Origin: Diphasiastrum complanatum
Taxonomy: Eukaryota > Streptophyta > Lycopodiopsida > Lycopodiales > Lycopodiaceae
Reading direction: 5' to 3'
DNA length: 64,000 bases
Assembly (NCBI GenBank): GCA_029204225.1
Contig: CM055109.1
Coordinates: 5,587,053 to 5,651,052 of the forward strand
A program made the translations under genes and the position numbers. Below the pieces are notes generated by a model. That model did not search any database and had not been told where the DNA came from. It was given only the letters and a program-made list of their open reading frames with translations. Of the stretch, positions 1 through 13,800 are shown piece after piece (the stretch's first letter is position 1; each line of letters starts with the position of its first letter).

Positions 1-619
1 TGAAGAATGAAGAGCTCTTCCATTAGTGGTCAGGTCAGGACAATTATCTAGGGCTCAAGATGTTCGTAGGCGAGGGTTGAGGGTAAGGCATGGTGGTATG
101 GGACACCATGGCTTACAGGAGATCTGAGCTTGCTTGATGGTGGTCTGTACCTCTAGTGCACGATGGGTGAGGGGGTAGTACCTCTACGGTTGGACCTCTA
201 TGGTTGGGCAATAACATAACGTTCGTCACCTATTTGTGCTTTAGCAATGTCCAGCATGACGATGAGGATTTTAATAAGAGGGCAAGCTGAGAACCAGCTA
301 TGAAAAGGGACTCCAATCGACACCATAGCCAGAGGGCCACCCACCAGGCTAGATCCTACTCAGTCCACTCCATCCTCAAGTATTCCTAGAGTGCCATATG
401 TTGACAATGACTCGGAAGAGGTGGATTTCCCAACAGCCAGTGCTCTTTCCCATGCCCACGACCATTTCCTTGAGACTGGAACTTCAACTGAGAGAATAAC
501 CACGGAAACACCTAGAGGCAAATAGAGGATACAGACCTCCCAGAAGATAGAATCTTCCAAGAAACCAAAGATGAAACCATCAATGGCAGATACAAGTGAC
601 AAAACAAAGAGACACATTG
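1..619. other. Unassigned sequence
   Basis: No gene is supported here. A 196-codon open frame on the minus strand (360-950) runs into the dispersed repeat that begins near 620. It resembles no family I know, so it is not called as a gene. Confidence 0.5.
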
Positions 620-1960
620 AAAGTACTCGAGCATGCAAGTTGTGAAGCTGTTGAGAGCTATCCAACTTTGAGAATGTCTTCCAATTGCAGCAATAGGACA
701 TTCTGGTTAAACTGTGGCAATTCGTGAAAAACAGTTTTTGTGATAAAGACTGGCGACAATAAGCACTTGGTTTTATGTAAGCGAACGAGGATCTACGCTT
801 TTCCAAATGACGATCAAAGGTGCTAATGCAAAGCAAAGCGACATCTTCCAATATGAGTTGCAGTGGGTCTTGCAACACATTAGGGGTGGGATGATGTTGG
901 CTGATTCTGACGAATCCCCAAGATACTCGGACAGAGCAACTCAAGAGCACCTCTCACCTTAGACCGAGGAGGTCTCTGAGAAGATGAGATGAACGAAGAC
1001 TGAGAGCCAAGAAATTCTAGTTAGGAATGGCAAGCAAGAACTGTGTAAGCCTCGTGGTGAATCCCGGAAGATGGAATGACCATGTAGGAACTAGTATTTC
1101 TAGGAAAATGTAATAAATGCAAGTGGAACCCTCTTAAAGAAAGTAGAGTGAGCCACCTTTTGATGGTGACCACTAGTGGAGAGTATTATTCCACTTGTAA
1201 TTTGTGAAATGTGAAAATTCCACTAGGATGCCACCTAAGAAGCTCTCTTGCTTATTTAAGAGACTCCCTCTTTGTGTAGAGGAGCTTTTTGCATTGTATC
1301 TACTCAATGCTTAATAAGAAGATTTCCCATGAGTTTGATGCTACAATAAGCTCCTTGATCATGATGGTTTTCTTGAGTGATGCCCCTATGATCATGCCCT
1401 TCCATTCATATTGTGTGTGGTTGTGGATTTAGAGTGGATTAGTTTCCTGCTAGTTGTGGATTAGATTTCAAGTTTTCTTGTGGATTAATGTAGGAGCCAG
1501 CATTCAAGTAAACTAAATAGGCTAGAAATGTGGCATAAATCTTGCATATTCTCTAACATTCTAGTTCTTGATGTTCTTGGGATGTCCAAGAATCAAAAGA
1601 CTGGCTAGTTTCTTGATTCTTGGACTTCTAACATGCTGTAGATTAGTTTTTGTTTCTTGTTTTGTCAATTTATGCAAGTAAAGTAGTGTAGGATCTAATT
1701 TTAGCTCATTTTGCAACAAAGTTGAAGTAGGAATCCATCGTTGTTCAATTGAGCAGTAACGTAGATCATTTGTTGAATGCATTGGCTTGCATTTTGGTTG
1801 ATTATGCATGTGCATTCACTTCAAGAGTGACCCATCCGGATGTCCTCTGACAGGTAGGACATAATACTACAACAAGAACCCGTCCCTTCTGCTTGATTTT
1901 GGGCTTGAAACGAGAAAGAACATTAAGCAAGAGCCCACCGTCTCTGCTGATAGGCCGAAG
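620..1960 (+). repeat. Dispersed LTR-like repeat, copy A
   Basis: Two blocks recur elsewhere in the window at moderate identity. The part at about 750-1110 matches 46095-46400 (copy C), sharing for example TTGGTTTTATGTA, GCAGTGGG and ACCATGT. The part at about 1325-1960 matches 40480-41060 (copy B), sharing GTGGATTAATGTAGGA, TTCTTGATGTTCTTG and GTCCTCTGACA. A TATA-like TATTTAAG lies at 1253-1260, just before the conserved cytosine-rich stretch, which suggests an LTR promoter. No flanking duplication or polypurine tract was found, so the exact ends and the parent element are unknown. Confidence 0.55.
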
Positions 1961-2014
1961 AAGTAAGAAAAAGAACTTTTACAAAACCAACAGATCCTCT
2001 GGAGCAGGGGATCT

Positions 2015-3633
2015 GTCAACAAATAGTGAATTCGATTCCATGAAAATCCAAATGATCGAAATGGTATGTTTGCTGAAAAGAGATTTTTCAACTTCCTTTT
2101 TGGATATACAAGTTCATCTTCTAGTGCATTTGGTCGAAGAAGTATCAATTGCAGGACCTGTGCACACGAGATGGATGTTCTACCTTGACCGCTCTATGAA
2201 AGTTTTGAAGGGCTTTGTGAGACAAAAGGCAAGGCCAGAAGGTAATCTCACAATTGCATCCTGCAAGTCCAAAAATGTGGTGTGAAGAAGAAGATGAACA
2301 TGTTAAGGGTGAAGTACCACAAGGAAATGGTGTGCAAAAAAAACTTTCACCTCAATTAAAAGAGAAAATTGACACATTCATCATATATAATTGTGGACAA
2401 ATGGAAAAGTGGATTTCAAGGTATGAAGAAGCCAAAAAGGAAAGAAACATAACATTGAAACGAAGAAGAAATATCAATTGAAGAAGAAGGAGGGCGTTGG
2501 AGAACGACGAATCTTTGGAGCCTTTACCTTCAAAATGCTCTTGTAAATGAGTTTTTGATACGATGCTAAAAGCATCCAAAAACGGAAAAGAAGTGACTGA
2601 ATTAGAATGAAAATTTGTTCGCGAATGTGGATGAAAGGTTAGTGTAATATTGTTTTTGTGAAGTTTTGTTTTTGTACTACTCAATATAGTATTTCTAATT
2701 ACACACATTTGTTTTTTTTGTGTTTTAGTATACATCATACACTGCCATGTGGGCATATGGACACCATTACCGTGTTGAGAGAGTTGACAACAAGCGACGT
2801 ACATATGATTGTGGTATAATGGCCAACTTTCAACAAGAGAGTCGTTCTAGTGCGAGGGACCCTAATGTCATTTCGGGCGACCTAGTCTATGTCGGCACAT
2901 TACAACATATTTATGAAGTCGATACGAGACTAACGACAAATACTTTATTTTTGACGTAAAATGATTTAAGGTCATCTACCGTGGAAGCAACGCCACGATT
3001 AGAAATAATAACTCAAAGTTTTTTCAAATCGACTCAACAAAATGTATATCGATGGACTCTCATGACACTTTAGTATTGCCACGACATTGCAAACAAGTGA
3101 GACTCTAAAATTTCAATGTCATTAATATTCGCAATCCAATTATTTATGTATCAATCTTATAAGACTAACTTAATTTTTTTTTAAATCTTTGGCATATTAT
3201 ATTTCATCCAGATTGAATAGACCCAAGATGGTGGTATGTGATCCAACTTAATGCAAGAAAATGACACGTGTCTGAAGGAAAAAATATTGTTGAATTGGAT
3301 ATACATGACGAACCACCACCCAATTTTGGCGACGTTTTGGAAGAACCTGAACCACTCATCCAAACTCCAAATGATGTCGAAATGATGGGAGAAGAAGGTA
3401 CAAATGAAAATGATGAGATTCCTACGATCGTACAAGACCAAATTGGGGGTAATTTGAGGCCCCCACTTTTGGATGAGATAGAATCAGAAGAAGAGGAGAT
3501 TGAATATGAGGGTAGCTCACATCATCAAAGAGACATGATAAAAAATTTAAGATTATATCTAGACCTAGATTCAGATGAGTGTCAAGACTTGTGTGATGAC
3601 GAAATTGTTGTAAATGATGAGAATGATCTATGA
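2015..3633 (+). pseudogene. CACTA (En/Spm) transposase TNP2 C-terminal relic
   Basis: Translated pieces on the plus strand match, by recall, the C-terminal half of plant CACTA TNP2 transposases. The first piece (about 2029-2243) contains HLLVHLVEEV, GPVHTRWM and a KGFVRQKARPEG-like run, typical of DUF4218. The second (about 2747-2930) contains DNKRRTYDCGIM and GDLVYVG, typical of DUF4216. The last (3268-3633) is a very acidic tail rich in Glu and Asp, as expected at the end of these proteins. The pieces lie in different frames with stops between them, and the catalytic N-terminal half is absent. It is a dead fragment. In intact elements the protein cuts and pastes CACTA-ended DNA in the nucleus. 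Domain order and direction agree between pieces, so the family call is fairly safe; the ends are not. Confidence 0.7.
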
Positions 3634-4228
3634 TTATCTATCATTTTTTTTTATATTCATCGCAATACTTTTTATGTATTTATAGATAGAGTTGAATGTG
3701 ATAATTATAATACCCGAACCTTGAGATTATGTCCTATTTCAGAATGTCACCACATATTCCCTCCCTGCGGCTTGTAGGTTTTTCCATGCAAGTTGGAAAG
3801 ATTAGGACCTCGCCTTTAACGGGAGAAAAGTAAGGGCTACACACCTTCCTAGGATTGGGAATTTTAATTATCTACATTTCACCTTTTGCATATTAATTAA
3901 TTGCTAGTGTATGCGATAAAATACGATATTGCTTTGAACAAAATGAAAACATTTAATTTCTTACTATGTTAGATAATGTATTCTAATAATAAAACAAATT
4001 AAAACAACACAAACTCACCGGTAAACTCACTTGAAGCTTAAGTGCAAACGTGCAATTACTCGCTCTTTAAACGCTTGCTCTTTTTTTATTGAATATTTTT
4101 GTCACATGCACAAGCAATTAAAAAATAACACTATATTACACAATTAAATCATTATTATAAGCAAATTCAAACATACAATTACCACCAAACACTATCTAGT
4201 CATCTACTACTCTAAATCTTGATCAAAA
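3634..4228. other. Gene-free AT-rich spacer
   Basis: No coding signal. It would be the natural place for the 3' terminus of the CACTA relic, but I find no clear TAGTG end with matching subterminal repeats. It grades into the satellite region. Confidence 0.5.
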
Positions 4229-5660
<1,432 letters not shown>

Positions 5661-5763
5661 CAAATCTAATAATCCTAAATCTACTATCCTAAATAATATT
5701 TATAATCTATTACAAGACCATTCAGAGAACAAGTTTTAATGTCTTAGTGATCTAAAAATTGTT

Positions 5764-6423
5764 ATGAACCAATTAAGAATAAATTGGTTGTTTGATCAAA
5801 TGAGTGAACCCGGATTTTGGAAGAGCAAGAATGAGTTAATCACTCATTGTTTTGAAAAATGTGTTTTTTCTTTTGGAGAGGCAAATTGTAAGCTTCTTAT
5901 GAGAATAAGTGAAACATCCTTGAAAGACACTTATATCCATAAGCAAGTATGTAGCCTCATGAAGTTCAAGATCACTTGTAATTACAAGAATAGGAAAATC
6001 ATGCTTACTTTTGATGGTTTGTGGGCTAGTCATTCTAGCATGATAAATCTTGGTAGTAGTAGCAAGTACATGTTTTGTGATCTTGATCAATGTACTTTTC
6101 ACAAGACATGGAGACATCAGATTTCCTTCAAATAGAAGCATCAAGATCAAGGAGGAGCAAGGTTCAAGTTCATGCATCTTCAGTCAACATGGAAGAAATC
6201 AAGTGCAAAGGTGCAAGGAAGAATCAAGACTCTTCAATTAATCTTGGAGGAGATCAAGATCAAAGAAGCTCTATCTTGGATATGGTGATAGATCATGTCC
6301 TCATCTTTGGGGGCTCATTAGTCATCTTCTAAACTTGAATATGATTCATTTTTTATTTTAAGATTAGATCTTAGAATTGTATATAAACACATTATTGTTT
6401 CCAAGGCTAGATTTGAGGAGGAG
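5764..6423 (+). pseudogene. 3' internal remnant of a copia-type element
   Basis: This stretch has a 123-codon frame (5764-6135) I cannot assign to a domain, then non-coding sequence ending in the purine tract GAGGAGGAG (6415-6423). That tract directly abuts an LTR-like start at 6424, the expected arrangement of polypurine tract and 3' LTR. The rest of the element is missing to the left, where the microsatellite region begins. The polypurine tract supports the call; the coding content does not. Confidence 0.4.
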
Positions 6424-7102
6424 TGTGAAAAATAGCCTATTTTGGCAAATCTAGCCATGTAGAACTTTGTAAATATTGTGTATAATTGGGTTCCACACAT
6501 GTACGGCCAAAATGCCACGTAAAAACCCACTCCTAATGTAGTCTAGGTCAAGTCAAGAGAGTTGGTCATGTCTATTTGGTGGTCATCCCTACATTATAGG
6601 ACCTGAACCTAAGTTTAAGGTGAAAATTTGACCAACTAGCTACCTACCAAGCATAACTCTATGATCTAGGCTAGGGTTTCATTTTAGGGCAAGAAAGTTA
6701 ACTTATTACATGCTGGAAATCCACCTAACTTCAAGAAGGAAGTTGAATTTGCTATGTATTCCAAGCTCCCATAGTGAGAAGATAGAATATTTCTGGAGCT
6801 CAGTGGCAATCTCAAGCTAATTCACTATGTACATTGAGTTTTTGTGATCCAAATAAAACCAAATCAATTTCTACTTGTTTCTCAAGTTGAAGGCTGTACT
6901 ACATCCTGTAGTACACATGTGTGAACTCATATTTCAATGTTGATCAATGCTTTTGATTGTTGATGCTTGTTGTTTGTCAAATTGCCAATCTAGATCAACT
7001 TTTTTGTGTTTACTGTGTTTATAGATTGTTAAGCAAGCATCCAATCACTCTTGTGGATCTTTTGTAGATCCATTTATGGTCCTAAAGTATAGCACTTTCA
7101 CA
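6424..7102 (+). repeat. Copia-type LTR (3' LTR or near-solo)
   Basis: The 679-bp block starts TGTGAAAA and ends TTTCACA, giving short terminal inverted repeats, and is preceded by a polypurine tract. It is of the same general type as the LTR of the intact copia element at 10228, but a different family. It abuts the gypsy LTR at 7103, where the partner LTR (near 26950) continues without it, so it was inserted into the gypsy LTR or truncates it. No second copy was seen in the window. Confidence 0.6.
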
Positions 7103-8236
7103 CGTTCTTCTTTGAGTGTTTCTATGACTGTCGGAATCTGTTACTAACGTCAAGTGTAGAGGTTGGCTCTTCTACAGTTGGGGTTGGATCTTCTCAAGGT
7201 TGGATAATATGTCTAAGAATGGTTGTCAAATCTTCATCAGTAGAAGCTGGTGGGGGAGGCTGGCGGGGTATCACTAATTCCATATATCAGATGGTTGTAA
7301 GGCCTACACATACTTCAGTTCAGATTTTCTACTAGCTCATACATATTTAAAGTACTTTCGTTTGCTCTATGTATGACTCGAAACAATCAATCACCTGGGA
7401 TGAGAAAACGTTGGACATAAGAGCTATAGAAGTAGTAATAGGCTCCCCCTTGTTGCACTACCTGATAGAATTCCCCTGGCAGGGGAAGGTCTCTTAATAT
7501 TGTACTGATCATGGAAAATCTACTAGGGTCAATGCGTGCTCAACAGGTTGCAATTGTAACGGTCATGTAGTCACTAATATCCATTGCTGATTTATTTTAA
7601 TATATAGTGTGGCCCTTACCCGAAATTCCTCGTTGTCAATTTCAAGTGCTAAGTCTCCAGTTCAAAGGCAACATACTGTAGTATCGAGTCCTATTATGGT
7701 CATAGAGTCCGGTGAAGCAAAGTATAGGACAATATCATCATGGTCAACGTTCATCAGTCATGCCCTCATTGTGTGATGTTATATAGTGGCACTGTTCTAG
7801 TAGCAAAGATTCCCTCTCAGCTTGGGTAAATAGTTTAAGATTCTCAACAACTCTAGAAGTTGTGGATCTTGTCCTAATTCAGTCTCATAGTTATCATGGA
7901 TTTTATTGAACTTTTAGAACATTCCACTCTCCAATCCATTCCTCTCTACACTCAATAATTCCCGTGATGACATCACTAGACCCCTTAGATTGAACACTCA
8001 CTTGCTTGGATATCCTGGTGGAGCAAGTAGAAAATATACATTCCTGTCATCTAGGTCTTATGTATCCCGACTCGGTTTTGGTGACGAGAGATAGTACAAA
8101 GGTTGACGACCCATTCAAAGTTTTGGTAAATCCTCTCTTTAAAATCACTCATGATAGCAACTGTTGTTACGTCTATTGGTGATGCTTATCCATAGTCGTA
8201 TCTCTCTCGGAATTCAACCACATCACAGTAGAATGG

Positions 8237-9726
8237 CATTAGGAAAAATATGGGCTCAAAATGGGCCCTTTAAGAAGTTTGACTATAGAGAAAGATTAAC
8301 GAGAGAGAGAAAACTTCCGGCAACATCTATGCTCGTTTTTTATGATTCTGGAACTGCCCGCCACCCAACTTATATGGTAAACATGTAGCCTTAATTTCCA
8401 TAAGCAAATGTGATAATATTGAACATTTTCCCCTTTGAAAAGCACTTTGAGGCGTCCCATGCCCTTGGAAAAATGTGCAACTAGCGTTTGGAACTGGCGG
8501 GCGTAATTGTGCTACTGTGTGCTCATTCACTTCTCCTTTGTATTTCCAGGTGATGGTGCAAGAGCTTTCCAATTCCTAATATCGGTTTAGCGCACAGATG
8601 TGCTATTTGACTGGTTAAACAGGCCATTCGCGCGTTGAATCGATATTAGGTTTTTTTTTTTTAGTCTAAATTTTTAACTGTAGCTCCACTTGAGACGAAC
8701 ATGGTGCCATTAGAAAGAGCTAGACGAGAGCTTTGCAACGACATCCTAGATGATCTGGTTCCGAGTTACGGTTAAAATGTTATAGGTAGTCAAAGTTTGT
8801 AGAAAATCTCTCATTTAAAAAAATATATATCTCAAAAAAATAACCCTAATATTGAATTAGTGTGCGCCCCTAGGGTTTGAGTCCAGTCAAACCCTAAGAG
8901 CGCATGCTGAACCGATATTAGGGTTTTGAAATTTGTGTTTTTTTTGGGAAAGAGCCCCAAAACTTTGTCTGCCTATACCTTTTGAACCGTAAGTCAGAAT
9001 TAGGTCATTTTGGTGCCGTTGCAAAGCTCTCGTCGAGCTCTTTAATAGAAAAAAAAAATTCCGAACCCTAATATCGGTTCACCGCACACCCTTAGGGTTT
9101 GACTAGGCTCAAATCCTAAGGGCGCGTGATGATTCGATATTAGAGTTATTTTTTCGAAATATATATATTCTAAGATGAGAGATTTTCTATGAGCTTTGAC
9201 TGCCTATAACTTTTTAATCATAACTCATAATTAGGTCATCTAGGTGTCATTGTGAAGCTCTCGTCGAGCTCTTTCTAATGGCATCATGTTCGTCTCAATT
9301 GAAGCTACAGTTAAGAAGTTAGACTGTTTGAAAGGCTCTCGCACCATCACCTAGAAATGCAAAGGAGAAGTGAAGCCCGCCGATTCCAAGCGCCAGTTGC
9401 ACATATTTTCAAGGGCATGGGTCCCCTCGGAGCACTTTTGAAAGGAGGAAATATTCAGGAGAACTATAGTTTAGAAAAACTAATGCTAGTTAAACTATTC
9501 GGGTAGATATTTAACATATGGGCAACACATATTGTCCAATGAAATATTTATCAAGAGTTCTTGAAATAATAAAAAGTAACCTGAAAACATGAACACTTTT
9601 TCCTTCCGGTGAGCACTTGTATAGTGTTGTTATAAGATTATTGGTCCATTTGGAGGCTTAAAGCATGTGAAGCCAACAAAAGCATCTTTACAAAGGGCCC
9701 ATTTTGAATCCAAACTTCCCCTAATG
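8237..9726. mobile_element. Fold-back element with CATTAG termini
   Basis: The 1490-bp insert starts CATTAGG and ends CCTAATG. Its termini form an inverted repeat of about 35 bp that includes AAAATGGGCCCTTT on both sides. Much of the interior is also inverted: 8400-8575 pairs with about 9335-9455, and 8690-8745 pairs with about 9258-9320 (shared GAGCT, CATGTTCGTCTC and similar). Three internal modules begin and end with CCTAATAT/ATATTAGG-like arms (about 8576-8650, 8852-8927 and 9063-9147). The other gypsy LTR reads straight through the site (28406-28407: AGAATGG then TAGTTCAG), giving an empty site with no target duplication. It encodes no protein; its short frames are artefacts of the repeats. 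Confidence 0.8.
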
Positions 9727-10222
9727 TAGTTCAGATATAGTCAGCCTAAAATGAGCTTTTAAAATATCATAGTATAGGGATAGTATGATATGCTGACACT
9801 CTGATAGTTAGCATACAACCATTCCCACGTGATTATGGTATAATTTCTTGTGTGCTTGATAAAAGTGCTTTTCTCAAAGCTTTCCCTTTCAAGTGAACTC
9901 AGAAAAACAATCATGCCATCAATGCTTGTTACAACAGATATAGGTTGTGATCATTCTCAAATTTCTCACTTTTACGAACTCCGACTAAGGCAATTTGGTA
10001 CTCTTAGTTGAAACAATGGTGTATCTTGGTTTTTTTGAAGATTTTTGTGTTTTGTTTTTCAGTTTGTTTTTTTGTTTTTTCAAATAGTTTTATATACACT
10101 AATGTACTCATGCTAATGCGTGACCTAGGTTCCAGGGGTCCGTGAATCCTATAGTGCCTGTATATTCCGACGATGCACTAAGGATTGTGTTCTATATGAG
10201 AAATAAAAAAGATTCAGTGTTG

Positions 10223-10227
10223 ATTCC
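10223..10227. repeat. Target site duplication (left), ATTCC
   Basis: ATTCC directly precedes the left LTR and is repeated at 16659-16663 right after the other LTR. The intact target sequence with one ATTCC survives at 28928-28932 in the partner gypsy LTR. Confidence 0.95.
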
Positions 10228-10881
10228 TGTGAAAAATACAGATCCTAAGTGGATCTAAACTCCAAGATCATTGGCTTGAATGCTTGCACTCCAAACTACA
10301 TAAGCTAGGAATTGGCAACACATTCTATGCTACCTAGAATGCAAAGAACTTGATCAAAAAGCATTTATCACAAATGGAAACTTCCATAAACATCAAGTGC
10401 GGCCCAAAATAGCATTATACAGTCCATAATACATCAGCCTATCACTTTTGGAAAGCACCTAAGATCATACACAATAGCTTGAAGACAATACACACAACAA
10501 TGCTCTCAATGGAGGAAGAAACAATGACAATGATCTATTGATCTCAATGAAGCATACAAAAGGTTTCTCCAACCTGTTCTCCACGACTTCCCTACTATTT
10601 ATGGATGAGGAAGATGACTCTCTCTCCTCTCTCTAGAAGGTACTTGACCCTAGATATTCCCTATATAGGAAAAATAGCTAAAAATGGCTTATATGACCAA
10701 AATACATCAAAATGGTCTCATTTTGAAGGGTATGAAGTTTGACACTTCATCATACTGAAAAAATACAGTAAATAAAAACATTGTGCCTGGTTCACACGTG
10801 CAAAACTCCAGAACCAAAACTATTTACAATTTTAGCCAATTTAGGCCTCAAACTAGCTAGGAAATGTTGACAATTTTCACA
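10228..10881 (-). repeat. Copia 3' LTR (element on minus strand)
   Basis: 654 bp, beginning TGTGAAAA and ending TTTTCACA. It matches 16004-16658 throughout by eye except for one G present only in the right copy (near 10787; TTGTGCC against TTGTGGCC). Near-identity of two LTRs made equal at insertion implies a recent event. The minus strand has a TATA-like CTATATAGG near 10664-10672, a plausible core promoter. Confidence 0.95.
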
Positions 10882-13800
10882 CTCCCTCTTCAACATTGGA
10901 TGCTAGTTTCAACATAGTCTTTGAGCACATTCCAAGATTAGATCTATGCATTAAATATAGGTCCTTTCCCAATGGTTTGGTGAAGATATCAGCCACACAC
11001 TCCTTTGAAGAGACATGTTGAAGCTCCACCTCTTTGGCAATGACTTGATCTCTCACAAAATGGTGAGCAATCTCAATGTGCTTGCTCCTTGCATGAAAAA
11101 CAGGATTGCTTGCCAAGCTTTGGGCTGAAAGGTTATCACAAAGTATGATTGGAGTCTTCTCTGGTTCCAGCAAGTGAAGATCCAATAACATCCTCTTGAT
11201 CCAAAGAATCTCCTTGTTGCATGTTGTTAATGCCTTGTACTCGGCTTCGGTGGAAGATAGAGAGATAGTTGGTTGCTTCTTTGATAGCCATGAGACCACT
11301 CCATCTCCAAGATAGATTGCAAAGGCACTTGTTGACTTCCTATCCATTTGATCACCTGCAAAATCTGAATCTGAAAATCCACAAAGGTTAGGTGTAGTAC
11401 CTCCATACAAGATGCCAAAATCTCTAGATCCCGAGATGTATCTAAGTACTCTCTTTCCTAGCTTCCAATGAGCCTCACTAGGATCTTGCATAAATTGACT
11501 TAGTTTACCAACCACAAAGCTTAGATCAGGTCTTGTGATGGTTAACCATATAAGAGATCCTATTAGCTTTCTATAGAGAGTAATGTCCTTGAAGGATCTT
11601 TCATTACTTCTTGTAGTTAGCTTTACATTTGATTCCATAGGAGTAGAAACAACTTTACAATCTTCCATATGAAACCTTTTTAGAATAGAGTTAACATACT
11701 TTTCTTGACATATGAATGTAGATTTAGAAGTTCTAATAATCTCTATTCCTAAGATATAATGAAGTTTGCCAAGATCTTGAATTTCAAACTCTCTTTTGAG
11801 TGCCATCTTGATTTCATCTATATCTAGATTGTTACCACCACTTAAGATAATGTCATCAACATAGATCAAAAGTAAAGTGATATCATTTTCATTCAATCTA
11901 AAGTAGAGAGAATGATCATACTCACTCATAACAAAGTTTTGAGAAAGTAAGAAGGAATTGAGCTTAGCATACCAACTCCTTGGTGCTTGCTTTAGCCCAT
12001 ACAAACTCTTTTGGAGATAGCACACATGATTAGGCTCATCATGTGAAACATAGCCCTCGGGTTGCTCCATGTAAATATCTTCTTCAAGATCACCATTCAA
12101 GAAGGCATTAGTAACATCCATTTGCCACATATCCCAATCATAAAGAGTTGCAAGAGAGATTAGGATTCGAATAGTTACCATCTTTGCCACGGGTGCAAAG
12201 GTCTCATCATAGTCAATACCATATTCTTGAGCATACCCCTTTGCCACCAACCTTGCCTTGTACTTGTTGATTGATCCATCTTGATTTGTCTTGATCTTGA
12301 AGATCCACTTACAACCAATTGCCTTCTTGTCCTTTGGAAGCTTTACCAACCTCCATGTGTTGCTTTTGATGAGTGCTTGATGCTCATGATCCATGGCTTG
12401 GATCCATTCCTTCTTTTGAATTGCTTCACCTACACAAGTTGGTTCATCAAAAGAGGTAAGAAAAGCAAAGTTAGAGTTGTCCACCACTTGCTTTCCTTTT
12501 TCATCATAGGTTAGCCTTGATGGCTTAGCCCTTTGCCTTTGAGTCTTCCTTGAAGTTTGCTTTGGAGTGGCATCTCCATCTTCATCCAAGACATCTTGCA
12601 CATCATGATGATTAGTAGGCACATCAACATCAACATCAACAACATTGGAAACATTCTCTTCATGAAAGATGACATCCCTACTTATGACAACTTTCTTTGT
12701 AGAAGGAATGTACACTTTGTAAGCCTTGCTTACTTCACTATAGCCAACAAACACACCCTTCTTTGATGAAGGATCTTCTTTAGTTCTATCATCAAGTGTG
12801 ATATTGACAAAACATGTACATCCAAAGATCCTACAATGCTTGACACTCGGCCTTCTACCATAAAGAACCTCATGAGGAGTTTTACCATCCAAGGAAGCAC
12901 TTGTCCATCTATTACATAGATAGTTAGCACATGCTAAAGCTTCCCCCCAAAAAGACTTAGCAAGATTAGCATGTAGTCTCATTGCCTTGGCACATTCACA
13001 AAGGGTTCTATTCTTCCTCTCGGCCACTCCATTATGTTGTGGAGTCCTAGGACTAGACATCTCCCTCTTAATCCCATGTGCTATACAAAAGTCTTTGAAC
13101 CTATTTGAGGTGTATTCCCCTCCATTATCAGATCTTAAGCATTTGATCTTTGTATTGAATTGGTTTTCCATTTCATTCTTGAACTTGACAAATGCAGCAA
13201 ACACTTCATCCTTACTTTTAAGAAGATAGATCCAAGTATACCTACTAAAGTCATCAATGAAAGTTGCATACATCTTTGCCCCACCATTGCTAGTTGTACT
13301 AGAAGAATGAATATCAGAATGCACAAGTTGAAAAGCTTCTTTAGATCTAGAAGTAGATCTAGAATAAGCAAGTCTATGAGATTTGGACAAGGCACAATGT
13401 TCACAAACACTATTGTTTGCAACAAGACTTTTAGGGAGACCAAGAACAAGCTCTTTCTTTGCCATTACCTCCAAAGATTTGAAGTTGGGATGGCCCAACC
13501 TCTTGTGCCAAACTTCTTGGTTTGTCAATTGCTCCCTAGCCATACATCCTTCATGATTAGAGATCACACATGCATCAAGCTTGAAAAGTTTACCATGCCT
13601 CCTACCTTGAGCAATCAAGGATCCACATTTACTTATCAAACATGCATCTCCAATGAACTCCACATCAAGTCCTTTGTCAATCATTTGACTTACACTAAGC
13701 AAATTCTTAGTGATTGAAGGAATGTACAAAACATTTTCAAGATTTGCTTTCCTATTTGTTGAAAGGGAAATAGGAATAGTGCCTATGCCTTTGATGTCAC

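Larger units (their letters stand above)
7103..10227 (-). repeat. Ty3/gypsy 3' LTR, left part, interrupted
   Basis: This is collinear with the right-hand LTR at about 26950-28932. Shared landmarks include AGTGTAGAGGTTGGCTCTTC, CATCAGTAGAAGCTGGTGGG and TGTGATCATTCTCAAA. It carries the fold-back element at 8237-9726 and lacks the 0.38-kb element found in the other copy. It is broken at 10227 by the copia insertion and resumes at 16664. Its outer end (homologue of 26496-26950) is missing, replaced by the copia LTR at 6424-7102. Point differences from the other LTR are frequent, so the gypsy element is clearly older than the nested copia. Confidence 0.75.

Noticed and set aside
360-950. 196-codon minus-strand open frame
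   Set aside because: Overlaps the dispersed repeat from 620 on, has no recognisable domain, and copy C does not keep the frame.
1893-2285. Functional host gene at the start of the CACTA relic
   Set aside because: The recognisable part is a TNP2 C-terminal fragment split over frames; no catalytic half is present.
8164-8572. Small frames on both strands within and beside the fold-back element
   Set aside because: They cross an element terminus and inverted arms; absent from the partner LTR.
12281-13717. Plus-strand frames inside the copia polyprotein region
   Set aside because: Antisense shadows of the intact minus-strand gag-pol frame.
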